This document shows, piece by piece, positions 1 through 11,057 of a DNA stretch of 64,000 bases. How positions within the stretch are numbered: position 1 is the first letter of the stretch; each line of letters begins with the position of its first letter. The translations under genes and the position numbers were made by a program. The stretch spans positions 259,613 to 323,612 of the forward strand of contig VWZL01002210.1 of the NCBI GenBank assembly GCA_013396915.1, given 5' to 3'. This stretch comes from Stercorarius parasiticus (lineage: Eukaryota > Chordata > Aves > Charadriiformes > Stercorariidae). Under the pieces are notes generated by a model. That model searched no databases. It had not been told where the DNA came from and was given only the letters and a program-made list of their open reading frames with translations.

Positions 1-2145
1 AACATACAAAAATATATAAGGAAACAATCCCTACAGGAGGACTTACACTTCTCAGTTTGTAATATACAGATAAAAACTGAAACTGATTCAAACATAAGAT
101 TTCATGGCCCACCACAAGCCTGTACTAATAGATTTTTGGAAATTATTTTGGGCATCAGAAAGCAGCCCCAGAAAGCAAAACTTATTCCACTGTTCTTCTC
201 TCAGAAATTTCTGACAGACCTGTTACTGCAGTATGAAAACAGAGCGTATAATCTGTAGCAAATATGGCGAAAAGTGAGCTTGAAAGGCCATCCTATCCAT
301 TCGCTTCCTGATCCTATATTATTTGACACTCAGAAGAATACCCCAAGAGAGACATAAATTGGCAATAGGTTGAGGTAGTCTTAACCAGGTTGGAGCACCA
401 GAAAATGCTCTAAGTAATCAGATTGAAAACTTTAATGGTATAGTCATGTTGGGAACCTACCCTCCCACCCCCCATTCTGAGTCCCCTTCTCTCCCAAAAA
501 CTGTAAAGGTCATCTAATTTTACTTCAAGCAAAAACATATACAGAAATGTAAATCAATTAATATCACTGAACCTTGTTTTTACACAAGATCAACTTACAC
601 AAGCAATTTCTGGCTTTTATATATAAAAAACAGGTGTAAGCATGCTGAAACTTTTCATTATTTGAACTTACCTTTGCCCAGCAAGTGTCAACTCCATTTG
701 GTATCATTAATAAAGAAAAAAAAAAGATTAAGGAAAAATTTTGAGACTAAGGCCAGATGAGTAGAATGAACATTTAATTAACATCTGAAAATGAGAGATC
801 ACCTGGTTGAAATGAGAGATATCGTTCTGAATTTTTTTAAAAACGTCTATGAAAGTCAGAAGAAAGGCAACTGTAAATGAAAAATAAGTGAGCATGGAAC
901 AACTCCTCAGTGCCCATTAGTAGTAAATTATGTCTGTTTTGCTAGTATATTAGAGATTATATTCCTTAACAATGACAGGGCTAAGCGTAATATTCTGGAA
1001 GGAGGGATATATTGTTTCTTTGCTTCTTCTGCTTGTCTGTACCCAGGCAAGAAAAGCTCCAGGAGGCTGCAATGTGTAGTAGAAGTCATGAAGGAGATCT
1101 AGCACAGCATTAGAAGCCTGGAGCTGAAGCAGGTACAATACCATTTTGAGGACGGGGGAGTACACAGTCAGAACTCAAAAAATCATAAGAATAATTCCTG
1201 AAGGATCAGAAATTATTTTGAAGCATTTGCTGACTTGACATGCTGCCATACCATCTCAACAAAGCAAATTTAAACAGCAATTGCATTATGAAAACCTGGA
1301 GGGATCTGGAGCACTAAAGTGTGAGACAGTTGTGTGTCAAAAAAACCTAAAAAACATAGGTTACATGTAAATGTACTATGATGATGAAGAGACCCTCAAA
1401 TAGAATGTTCAAGTTTTATAGACAAATAGTTGAATAGATTGGAGGTCCTGAACTCTGAATTTAGAGATAGATTATTTGTAGGTTCCCTACTTTCAAGTGT
1501 CAAATTAATGCAGCATTTAAAACTTGGAGAGTTAGGAAAGGGCACTATTTATTTACTGTCCTCTCTGTTGGATTACAAGGCACTCCAATAGTGCTTCATT
1601 GATTAATGGATATTCTTTGAGGAAATATGAAGGGTATACAGCTGCATATTTTAGTGATTTGCCTGTATCTAGCACCACTTGAAAGAAGCATCTAGAACAT
1701 CTGGAGGAAGTGCTCCAAGAGATCAGAGACTGTATTAAATTTAGGCTGATGTACGGAGGAACAAAAGTAAATTAAATCTGTATTTTATGTTAAAAGAAAG
1801 GATGCTAATTTCTAAAAGTTCAAACTGTGCTAGACCGTTCACTACAAAAAGCCATTAATATATAGGAATGTGTAGAAAATTTATTCTTAACTTTTCTACG
1901 TTTAATGTGTTTATCAGTCAAACTGAAGGTGATCTGGAAAAATGAATATGCTAGACCTGCCAGGCACTGAAGATAACCATCTGTGAACACAGGGCTTCAG
2001 AGCCCAGATTTGTTGGCTGTCTGCATAGCCCAACTCAAATATTTCGGGAATCAGCATGGGAACAGTTTTTCTAAATGGAAAGAAGCAACAGATGTAAATG
2101 CAAAACCATTTCTACAGGGACAAGATACAGCAGAAAAAGCACTTA
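1..2145. other. Unique AT-rich non-coding DNA
   Basis: No repeat family, coding exon or RNA gene was recognised. Reading frames are short (71 codons at most, 950-1165 on the minus strand) and resemble nothing known. A short poly-A run lies near 715-725. It is probably intergenic or intronic. Confidence 0.6.
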
Positions 2146-3280
2146 CAGAATCATAGAATGTTTTGGGTTGGAAGGGAATTTTAAAGGTCATCCAGTCCAA
2201 CCCCACTGCCAACTAGATCAGGTTGCCTGTACAGCCTGATCTTGAACGTTTCCAGGGATGCGGCATCTACCACCTTGCTGGGTAACCTGCTCCAGTGTTT
2301 TACCACCCTCATCATAAACAAATTTCTTCCTTGTATCTAGTATTAGTCTATCCTTTTTTAGTTGAAAACCACTATGCCTTGTACTATCGCAACAGGCCCT
2401 GCTAGAAAGTTTGTCCCCATCTTTACTGTAGGTCCCCTTTAAGTACTGAAAGGCCACAATAAGGTCTCCCTGGAGCTTCTTCTTCTCCAGGACGAACAAC
2501 GCCAACTCTCTCAGCCTGTCCTCACAGGAGAGGTGCTCGATCCCTCTGATCATTTTTGTGGCCCTCCTCTGCACCCGCTACAACGGGTCCATGTCTTTCT
2601 TGTGCTGAAGATTCTAGAGCTGGACACAGTACTTCAGGTGGGGTCTCACCAGAGCAGGGTACAGGGGTAGAATCTCCTCCCTCCACCTGCTAGCCACAGT
2701 TGTCTTGATGCAACCCAGGGTATGGTTGGCCTTCTGAGCTGCGAGTGCACATTGCCAGCTCATGTTCAGCTTCTCATCCACCAGTACCCCCAAGTCCTTT
2801 GCAGCAGGGCTACTCTCAATCTCGTCATCCCCCAGCTCATATTCATACCTGGGCTTGCCCCACCCCCGGTGCAGTACCCTGCATTTCGCCTTGTTGAACC
2901 TCATGAGGTTCACACGGACCTAGTTCTCAAACTCGTCCAGGCATCCCGTCCCTCAGGCATGTCAACTGCACCACTCAGATTGATATAGTCTGCAAACTTG
3001 ATGAGGATACACTCGATCCCACTGTCTATGTCATTGATGAAGATATTAAACAGTGCTAGTCCCAATATGGATTCCTGAGGGACACTGCATGTCACCAGTC
3101 TTGATCTGAACTTTGAGCTGTTGACCACTACCCTCTGGATGAGACCATCCAACTAATTTCTCATCCACCGACCAGTCCACACAACAAATTTATATCTCTT
3201 CAATTTAGAAAAAAGGGTGTTGTGGGGAACTGTGTCAAAAGCCTTACAGAAGTCCAGATAGATGACAGCTGTAGCTCATG
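2146..3280 (-). mobile_element. CR1 LINE, 5'-truncated, decayed reverse transcriptase
   Basis: A non-LTR retrotransposon of the chicken-repeat-1 family. The plus strand opens with the antisense 3' tail (AGAATCATAGAATG at 2147-2160), then the antisense 3' UTR, then the 3' half of ORF2 read on the minus strand. Visible reverse-transcriptase landmarks are [11 protein letters not shown] (about 3215-3250), a PQES block where the family has PQGS, FADY (about 2980-3000) where the family has the catalytic [17 protein letters not shown] (about 2760-2800) and [12 protein letters not shown] (about 2615-2650). The frame is broken between 2574 and 2614 and by a stop near 3152, so the copy is dead. The endonuclease domain and the 5' end are missing, the usual result of truncated target-primed reverse transcription. 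The upstream border near 3280 is approximate. Confidence 0.93.
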
Positions 3281-4739
3281 TAAAAGTCTAAGGGAGAGTT
3301 CTAGGTCAGGTTTCTTTGTAGACCATTTGGTTTTGTTTGAAGACTGCAGAGTATATGAGATGAATTTTCTGGGACAACTGGGCACCATGGCATTCAGCAT
3401 TTAAGATAATCCAGAAAACAAAAGTAAGGATAGAGTCCCATGGTTAGCCCTAAAGGAGAAGAACAAATTAACTAGCAATGTGTTGTTACATAGGTTGCAG
3501 AGGAGAACAGATGTCCTAAACAGCTGCCTTTGATTAGAAAGTGGAAGTGAACATAATACATTCCTAGAGAGCGAGATGCTGCACTGGGGACAGGTAGGAT
3601 TCCTATTGGAGACACAGAAAAAATATGCTTCAGAGAAGGCAAGAGGAAAGAAAACATTTGACAGATGCAGAAGTGTGGCCTGCTTCTTAACAGACTTGGA
3701 TTTTGCTGGATATGCAAAAGATTTTGTGAGTCTAAAAGAGGGGGGAGATCGAGATGGTAGTGAACTAAAAATAATCTACTCCTTTCTAAAGGGTGCTTAT
3801 TAGTCTGGCTTCCCGTCTCTACTTCCTTTATAACCAGTAATAGCTAGATCATCCCAGGCCACTTGACATGCCAGCCAGTTTATGACCCAAGTCTGAGACT
3901 CTAGATACTCTCCTTTCTGCCTAAACTCTTAACTACTTGCTAGCAATCAACCTCAGTCTCCCTTAACAATGACAAAGTGACCAACAAAGCCAATGAAAAA
4001 AGTCACCTTCTCATTTAGTGCCCATTAGCACTTGGTCTTGCCCCAGCTATTGTGAAGGATAATTGAATTGTTTAATTTGCAGCTGGATTGTTTTAGCTGT
4101 TTTTTTTCCCCTACTCATTTGTGAGATACTTAACTCCCATAAGAGTAATTTAAACTGAAAGTTTGCCTTTGCTTTGCATAAAACTGAGCCCAGTTGCTTT
4201 ATAATGAGTAAATAAACAATGTAGTGCTTTAATCGTTGTTGTTTTACACCTGAAAACTGCTATGTAAACTACATAAACACCTCTATGCTCTGTTACATAT
4301 GTCACTTTCATTTCCTACAGTAAGTGTTTAATTAGATCGGCATCTGAGAAGCTAACTGAAATCCATTTACTTTCATCTGGCATGAACTAAACATTGACAT
4401 TGGATCTCTGTGAATACTAAAAAGACTGCCTGATTAAGATGAGCCATAACAAAACCAGAAGAAAAGAATTCTGATACAATCCTGATTACAAAGGAAATAG
4501 GTTTAATGCCAGTGAAATACTGTGAATGAGTGGAAGGATTACCTTTGCTGAGCGTTATCATTCATTCTCTTGAACTTCTAACTTTTCTCCTGGAATGCCA
4601 CTCTACATCAAGACGATTTTTATATACATGAGATTAAACAAAATCTGACTAATTGTTTTCCAAGGTGCGTTATTTAATGGAGAGTGCAGATAAAATAGTG
4701 AATAAGATATCCCTATTAGCACTCATTAGGAGGCAATAA
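3281..4739. other. Unique non-coding DNA, one homeodomain-motif-rich block
   Basis: No gene or known repeat was seen. The stretch 3985-4345 holds closely packed TAAT/ATTA cores, a TTTGCATAA octamer-like word and GCAGCTG, without the decay typical of old repeats. It might be a conserved regulatory block, but that cannot be tested here. Confidence 0.5.
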
Positions 4740-4891
4740 TCATAGAATCATAGAATCACAGAATGGTTCAGGTTGAAAGGGACCTCAAAGATCATCTAGT
4801 TGCAACGCCCCTGCCATGGGCAGGGACACCTCCCACTAGGCCAGGCTGCTCAAAGCCTCATCCAGCCTGGGCTTGAACACCTCCAGGGATG
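4740..4891 (-). mobile_element. CR1 LINE 3' tail fragment
   Basis: About 150 bp of CR1 3' UTR in antisense: TCATAGAATCATAGAATCAC at the left edge, then the family signatures GACCTCAAAGATCATCTAGT and CCATGGGCAGGGACACCTCC, ending abruptly after CTCCAGGGAT. It is severely 5'-truncated and carries no coding part. It appears less diverged than the copy at 2.1 kb. Its wording (GGGCAGGGACACCTCCCACT) is shared with the inner element at 51.9 kb, so the two are probably the same subfamily. Confidence 0.93.
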
Positions 4892-7800
4892 AAATGGACT
4901 GATGATGGACTATGCATTGATTAGCAAAGGAAAACATGTGATCCCATTCTTGGATTAATGGGAGGAATGCTTGCAGTATGTTCTTTCTGTGGCTGTTCTT
5001 GCCTTTACTGGGATCATGTATCCTGTTTAATGATAAAACTTGTAAAATGAGTAACCCCTACTTCTATATTTAGCATTGTAATGTCAGCCCACCAGCTTGG
5101 CCAGGCAAAATGATTAAATAAGGTGTCTGAGTTCCCAGTAGAGCGAATAGAGACAATTAGATACCTCTAAGAGATTAATACCTCTAGGTATGTGAGCTCC
5201 CCAGGGGAGCCAAGACCACTGAGAGCAGGGTGTGACTGAAATTTGGAGGAACAGAACTCCAGAGCCTGAACCCTAGACTTAAAAAACTGCTAGGACATAA
5301 TTTCTGTCTATTGGGAAGCCAGCATGGTGGAGGTCTTCTCCTGAGGACAAATCCTTAACTAGAAGAAATCCCATGTCCTTTGTGTAAAACGAAGAAAAAT
5401 TAAATATTATGTAGTAATTCAGTGATGAAGCAATACACAGGACGTAGGTGAGCAGGCAATAGAAGAGTCTGTGTGTAAAAATGCACTCAAACTTGGGTAT
5501 AAAAGGCAGGTCTTTGTTTTCTGGAAAGTAGAAATCAGATGAGAGAGAAAGAGAGTCTTCAAGTAAGCAAGAGGAAACAGTTCAATGGCCTGGGCTCCTC
5601 TACATACTTTGTGCCTGGGTGATCTGATGAGGGAATTTAAATTAACCTGCACAGGGAATTTCTCTTGCCTTCAGGGTTACATAGCTGCAGTACTGTGGGG
5701 ATTCTAGTACTTTGTAATTAGGTAAATTTAAATGCCTAAATTTAGAACCCTAAATAGATGTTTTGGATTTTGTCCTAAGCAGCTGCACACAGTTAAGCCA
5801 TTCCACGGAGTTTTAACTATATGAGGCTGAGAAAATGCTTGGATACAACCAGTGAATACTTGAAATTTAAGTGATATAACTGTCATGAAGTATATGTAGC
5901 TCAAAAAAATCAAAAATAGCAGCTCCTTACTCTCTTCTTCAATAGCTATTGACAATTTCAGTCACAAAAGGGTATGTATAGCACAGACTTTGGTTATGGC
6001 ACCGAAACATGGCAGAGAAGTCAGGAATGTACTTTGAAGGCAACTAACAGGTAGCTGGGGTAGCTTCTCTGCCTGATAGGGAGTAACAGGAGAGGCAGAA
6101 GGTAGCTGCTTAACAAAGGTGTAGCAGGACCTAAAGGAGAGTGTTGGTTTTTGGACTGAGACTTGATTTTTGCAGGGTTTTCTAGAGACATATGAAATTA
6201 GACCAGCTTTATTTCCAAAGCTGACCCAGTCAACACTGCAAATATGCCATGAATATGTGCAAGGGAACCCCTGCTGGAAAACATAGCCCAAGAAGCTGCT
6301 CATTTTCCTAAGGGAGCTTATCTAGCTATAAATTTAACAAAACTGCACAGCCTTATGCAGTATTTCATCCCTGATGCTACAGTTATACTAGTTAATAAAG
6401 CAGCTGTAGCTAAAGCAGAGGCATATTGCACCTATAAATGTAGAAGCGCACAAAGTAGACTTCAATAGTAGCTTGTTTTGAACCCAAACAGGAACACACT
6501 AATACAGCACAACTGTGCAAACAGTTTTTTTAGCAAATAGCCCAGTAAAAATAGTAGTGTCATTGCCAGCAACGGGCATTATGCTTATTGAGCCTCATGC
6601 AAACTGTGTGAAGTTCCAGTACTGGCCTGTTAGGCTTGTTATCGACTTGTTACGAGAAATTGCGGGGTGAACTCAGCTTGGTGCCACGTGTCTCTTGTCA
6701 TGATGCACAATTCAAGTGTGGGTGAACTGCAAAGATCTTGAAAATATGAACACAGGTTGAGAACAGCATCCCCAGAGCTATTAACAACGCACCAATGGGC
6801 ATTTACTGCTCATCGAAAAATGCAACCTAGAGAGCTGGGAAAAGACTTCTTTCACTTTAAGAAAAGCAGCAGCAGACGAGCAAGGAAAGAAACAGATGAG
6901 CAGCAGGATAAGGCACTTGCCACAGCCTGGAAAAGTAACATTGTCCCCAGGATCAGGCAGCCTGGGATGGAGGCTGAGGGCTGGGAATTGACTAGCCTTA
7001 TAAAAGATCCCAAATTTGGTGGGTGAGGAGAAGACATCTACTTCACACATATCTTACCTTCACTGTGTAGACTAAGATCACCCAGGCTGTAGCCATCAGT
7101 GCTAATTAGGTGGCATCAGGTCCTTGGTATTGCATTTTGGCAGCTAGTGTCAGCTGTGATTGTTAAGGACTGACTAAATTGAATACACAGTAATAATGAT
7201 GATGACTGATAATAAGAACTAGCCATTAGCAGGAAGGGTGTTATTAATGAGTGCTAGTCCAGGAAAGTTTAAAACTGGCCTAATTTATCAGTCTTCTAAA
7301 AACTCCCATCTCTTTTTCTTTAATTGATACTTCTGTGCATATTCAGTTGTTAAATGGTGCCTGGTACTGTTTTGTTGTATTAATTTCCACTTTTCCAGAC
7401 AATGCCCATGCACAATCTAGCAATACCATAAGTGAAGGATTGTTCTCAATAGCCAGCTTGGATCTACCTTGTCTGTGTGGGGAGACCACAAAGGTCCCTG
7501 GGGGGAGAGGCAAAGCATTTGGCCTTGGGATCAGAAGGTGCTTCCAGTCTGGAAAAAACATTTCACAGAAAAGAACTTCTCATAATCTAAGAGGTCCTCG
7601 TTTTAACAAAGGGAATTCAATTGCTCGTTCCATGCTTTATGTAGTTATTTGTGTATCTGACTAGCACTAGGATTAAAATGGCTCAAAATTTTTACTAGTA
7701 TGCAGTAGTACTGTTAGGCAAAGAACTGACCTGAGGACCTGAAGTAAAAGATCTGCAGGTATATGACCACGTCCCTGAAGAAACTTGTGCATGTACCACG

Positions 7801-10079
7801 TTTTCTGGGATTAAAGTATGAGGTAAAACTGCTTTCATGTCCATTGTCTTCTGCAAAGTCTCCTACATTCGTATTTTTATGCAGTGAGTCCATGCATGGC
7901 CTCTGTGGAGGTATATGAACACTGGATTGGGGAACTTTAAGAATTTAAGTTAAAAGTACAAAACTCAAGTTTACGTGTTATAATTGCTGCATAGCTGGGT
8001 ATTAGAGTGGTACCTCTTACACGTGCAGTTAACTTGGGTCATTAATTCCTTGAGGAGTGAGAAACTCCCCCAGACATTCTTTTTCAGAGATGGCACACTG
8101 AACATGAGACAAGGTGATTGACTGAGATCCCAGATCCTTCACAACAAAGTATTTGAGTGTTGCAGAAGGTTTCAAGGTGGTTTCAAGAAGGTTTTCAAGA
8201 ATATTTCCCCCAGGCAGCTCCTGCTCTGGCTGTACTAATTTTGTCTGCCCAACTATGTTGATTAAAATCCCCAGTGGAGAGTCTGGCCCTTCCAGAGATT
8301 CCCTCAGGTGTTTCCTGCTGTAGAACTAACCAAATTGTACATAGATAAGGTGCTTGCAAATGGTCAATAGAGACCCTTGCAGCAGATGCAGAAATAGTCA
8401 TGTAGGCCAGTCTTTTGTACATAGGGAAGACAGGAGAGTTTTTATGTGTAGTTAAGACAGCCAATAGCTGGAGCAGTCATGTAGAACCACAGACCATCTG
8501 GAATTTACGAACTGAGCAGAACAGGAATTTGTGAAAACTTATGCGATCCAGCTGAAGACACCATTGCAAGGATGCATGCAACACAGACTCCTGTTTCCAT
8601 CTGTAGAGCAACTGACTGTCCTGTTTGAGATTCTCATTCCCCATGCAGAAATTGCCTGGTGCCAAGAATACAAAAAATATTATTTTTTTAACAAACACTG
8701 TCTCTGTGTGTCTGTACAACACAGTCCAGTTCATCCGAAGGCTGATTCCCACATAAAATCCGCCACACAAATAACTAAATGTTTTCTAGCAAAAAATGAG
8801 CCAAGCCTTCCAGCTGCAAAAGAGCAATTATGGCTGGCTGAATCTATTCAGTCTATTCATTCAAGGTCACTTGGACTATGGCAGTCAGTTGTGTTATTCT
8901 GCAGGTATAGCCTGGGGAGAGCTGCAAAAGGCTAAAGTGTTCATTGCAGAGAGTTCTTTGGCCCCGTGGGTATTTTCACCTTAGTTGCCAGACAATTAAC
9001 AGTGTGATACACGGTTAGAGGCCAATTATTTTTTCAAGGGAAAGAGTATAGTATCTGAAGGTTTGATTAGCTCACTTAGGTAACTGTACGTTACTTTGTT
9101 CTGACTTGAAACTACCTGTAACTGCCCTGTCTCCACAAGTTGGAGGTATTCCCCTAAGTAAACTTTGTCTCAAAATACTTTTAATTAATTTATTGTCAAT
9201 AAGAGTTTTGAGGTGTCTACTGTTATTAAGGACACTAAGTTCACCCAAAACAATTCGGACTTCTTATATAATCTACAGTACAAAATGTTGTTGGTTATTG
9301 CTCTACAATACAAGATATCCATCCAGTAAAACAGTGACTTTCTGTACCATATTGTATAATTCCGAGTATAGACAGTCCAGGGAGTATTCTTATATGCACC
9401 AGTGGCATTTTCAATATAGAGGTTAGCTCACATTGTTGGGAAAAGTGTATTGCTTTTGTCTAGTATCTGAGACAACTGAAATATTTTTCTATATTGTGTC
9501 TCTAATTAATGCCATAAAGTATAATGAAGACATGTCAGAAGAAGAAGAAACTTCTAGGGAGAATAAGATAGTCCAGTTGCACTTAAAATATTTCTTCATC
9601 TCTGATGACAGGTCAACATTATACTTTATGGTTGTAATAAAAAATGTTGCATGTAATGATGCATTTCTAGAATTAATCAGCTAATACAAGGACTTTCCAA
9701 TTATCCCAGGTATCTAAGGGATTCACAGAGTTCCCTGACTCCATCTTCTCAATCACAGTTATGACTCAGTTGAGGGGACAAAGGACCTTGATAAATAAGG
9801 TCTCCATCGAAGGACCCACAGGAAACATGCATAGTTCCATGTGATTTCTTTGCTAACTGTAATGGATATAATCTATTTTACAGCAGTCAAAACTTAAGTA
9901 CTTTTTATGAAGCAGCTTTATATGCAGATTTAGGTGCTTAAGTCCTCCCTAATTTCAGTAAGAATACTAAGAGGATCTATTGATTGTAGGGACAGATCTA
10001 AAGCTGGTTCTTATGAAGTGGAAGTCCGTTGAAGAAACACTTATTTTTATCAGAGGAAATCAAGCACATTTTTGAGGGC
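4892..10079. other. Unique AT-rich non-coding DNA
   Basis: Five kilobases with no supported gene. Open frames reach 134 codons (8531-8935) but show no recognisable domain. The block 7060-7270 is rich in TAAT/ATTA words. Words such as TTAGGTGCTTAAGTCC near 9930 recall old amniote repeats, but not clearly enough to call. A short internal echo of GGTTTCAAG lies at about 8167-8203. Confidence 0.5.
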
Positions 10080-10327
10080 TGTACGGGGTGCCGGTGCCCA
10101 GATGCTGGCAGAGGGGAGATACAGGGTGGTCTCTGTGAGGAGAGGCTGGGGCTGCCCTGAGCCAGACACAGCCGATTCTAGCTGGTTCCGACTGACCCAC
10201 TGGAGGGCACGGCTGAGCCCCGCAGCCATGGTGGGGGCACCTTGGTGGAAAATGTATTTAAGAAAGGGTAAAAATGCTGTGCTGGAGTTGTGAGAGAGAG
10301 GAGTGAAAATATGTGAGAGAAACAACT

Positions 10328-11036
10328 ATGAAGGCACCAAGGCCGGAGAAGGAGGGGGAGGAGGTGCTCCAGGCACAGAAGCAGGGATTCCCCCACAGCC
10401 CATGGAGAGATCACGGTGAGCAGATATCCATACTGCAGCCCACGGAGGACCCCATGCTGGTGCAGGTGGGTGTCTCCTGAAGGAACTGTGGCCCGTGGAG
10501 AGACCACGCCAGAGCCGGGGAATAGTGTGAGAGGGAAGGAGTGGCAGAGAGGAGCTGTTACGGGCTGACCACAACCCATTCCCCATCCCCCTGCATGGCT
10601 CAGGGGCGGGGAGAAGGTGTGAAGTGAGTGAAGCTGAGGCTGGGAAGAAGGAAGGTGGGGTTAAGGTGTTTGAGTTTTTGTNATGAAGGCACCAAGGCCG
10701 GAGAAGGAGGGGGAGGAGGTGCTCCAGGCACAGAAGCAGGGATTCCCCCACAGCCCATGGAGAGATCACGGTGAGCAGATATCCATACTGCAGCCCACGA
10801 AGGACCCCATGCTGGTGCAGGTGGGTGTCTCCTGAAGGAACTGTGGCCCGTGGAGAGACCACGCCAGAGCCGGGGAATAGTGTGAGAGGGAAGGAGTGGC
10901 AGAGAGGAGCTGTTACGGGCTGACCACAACCCATTCCCCATCCCCCTGCATGGCTCAGGGGCGGGGAGAAGGTGTGAAGTGAGTGAAGCTGAGGCTGGGA
11001 AGAAGGAAGGTGGGGTTAAGGTGTTTGAGTTTTTGT
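10328..11036. repeat. 354-bp direct duplication split by a single N
   Basis: Bases 10328-10681 and 10683-11036 are the same 354 bp, separated by one N at 10682. I saw one difference on reading through: G at 10445 versus A at 10800. Both copies start with ATGAAGGCACCAAGG and end with GTTTGAGTTTTTGT. A near-perfect duplication placed exactly on both sides of a gap character suggests contig ends that were not merged, perhaps two alleles, rather than a true tandem duplication. Confidence 0.9.
10682..10682. other. Assembly gap (N)
   Basis: A single N lies inside the GC-rich LTR, bordered on both sides by copies of the same 354-bp sequence. The true gap length is probably zero or negative (overlapping contigs). 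Confidence 0.95.
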
Positions 11037-11057
11037 CTTTGTTTCTCATCATCCCAT

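Larger units (their letters stand above)
10080..11057 (+). mobile_element. Partial endogenous-retrovirus LTR, GC-rich, contains assembly gap
   Basis: This segment is much richer in G+C than its surroundings. It matches, in the opposite orientation, the LTR at 46.2-47.0 kb: both share GTGAGGAGAGGCTGGGGCTG, CTGACTGACCCACTG-like and GTGGGGGCACCT blocks in the same order. A TATA-like TATTTAAG lies at about 10255. No gag, pol or env remains nearby, so it is a solo or broken LTR. The right edge stops near 11057, before the part matching the 3' third of the 46-kb copy, so it is 3'-truncated. The apparent length is inflated by the 354-bp duplication around the N at 10682. The long minus-strand frames here are by-products of base composition, not genes. 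Confidence 0.82.

Noticed and set aside
8531..8935. 134-codon plus-strand frame
   Set aside because: No recognisable domain, no splice context or family likeness. This length can arise by chance in 64 kb.
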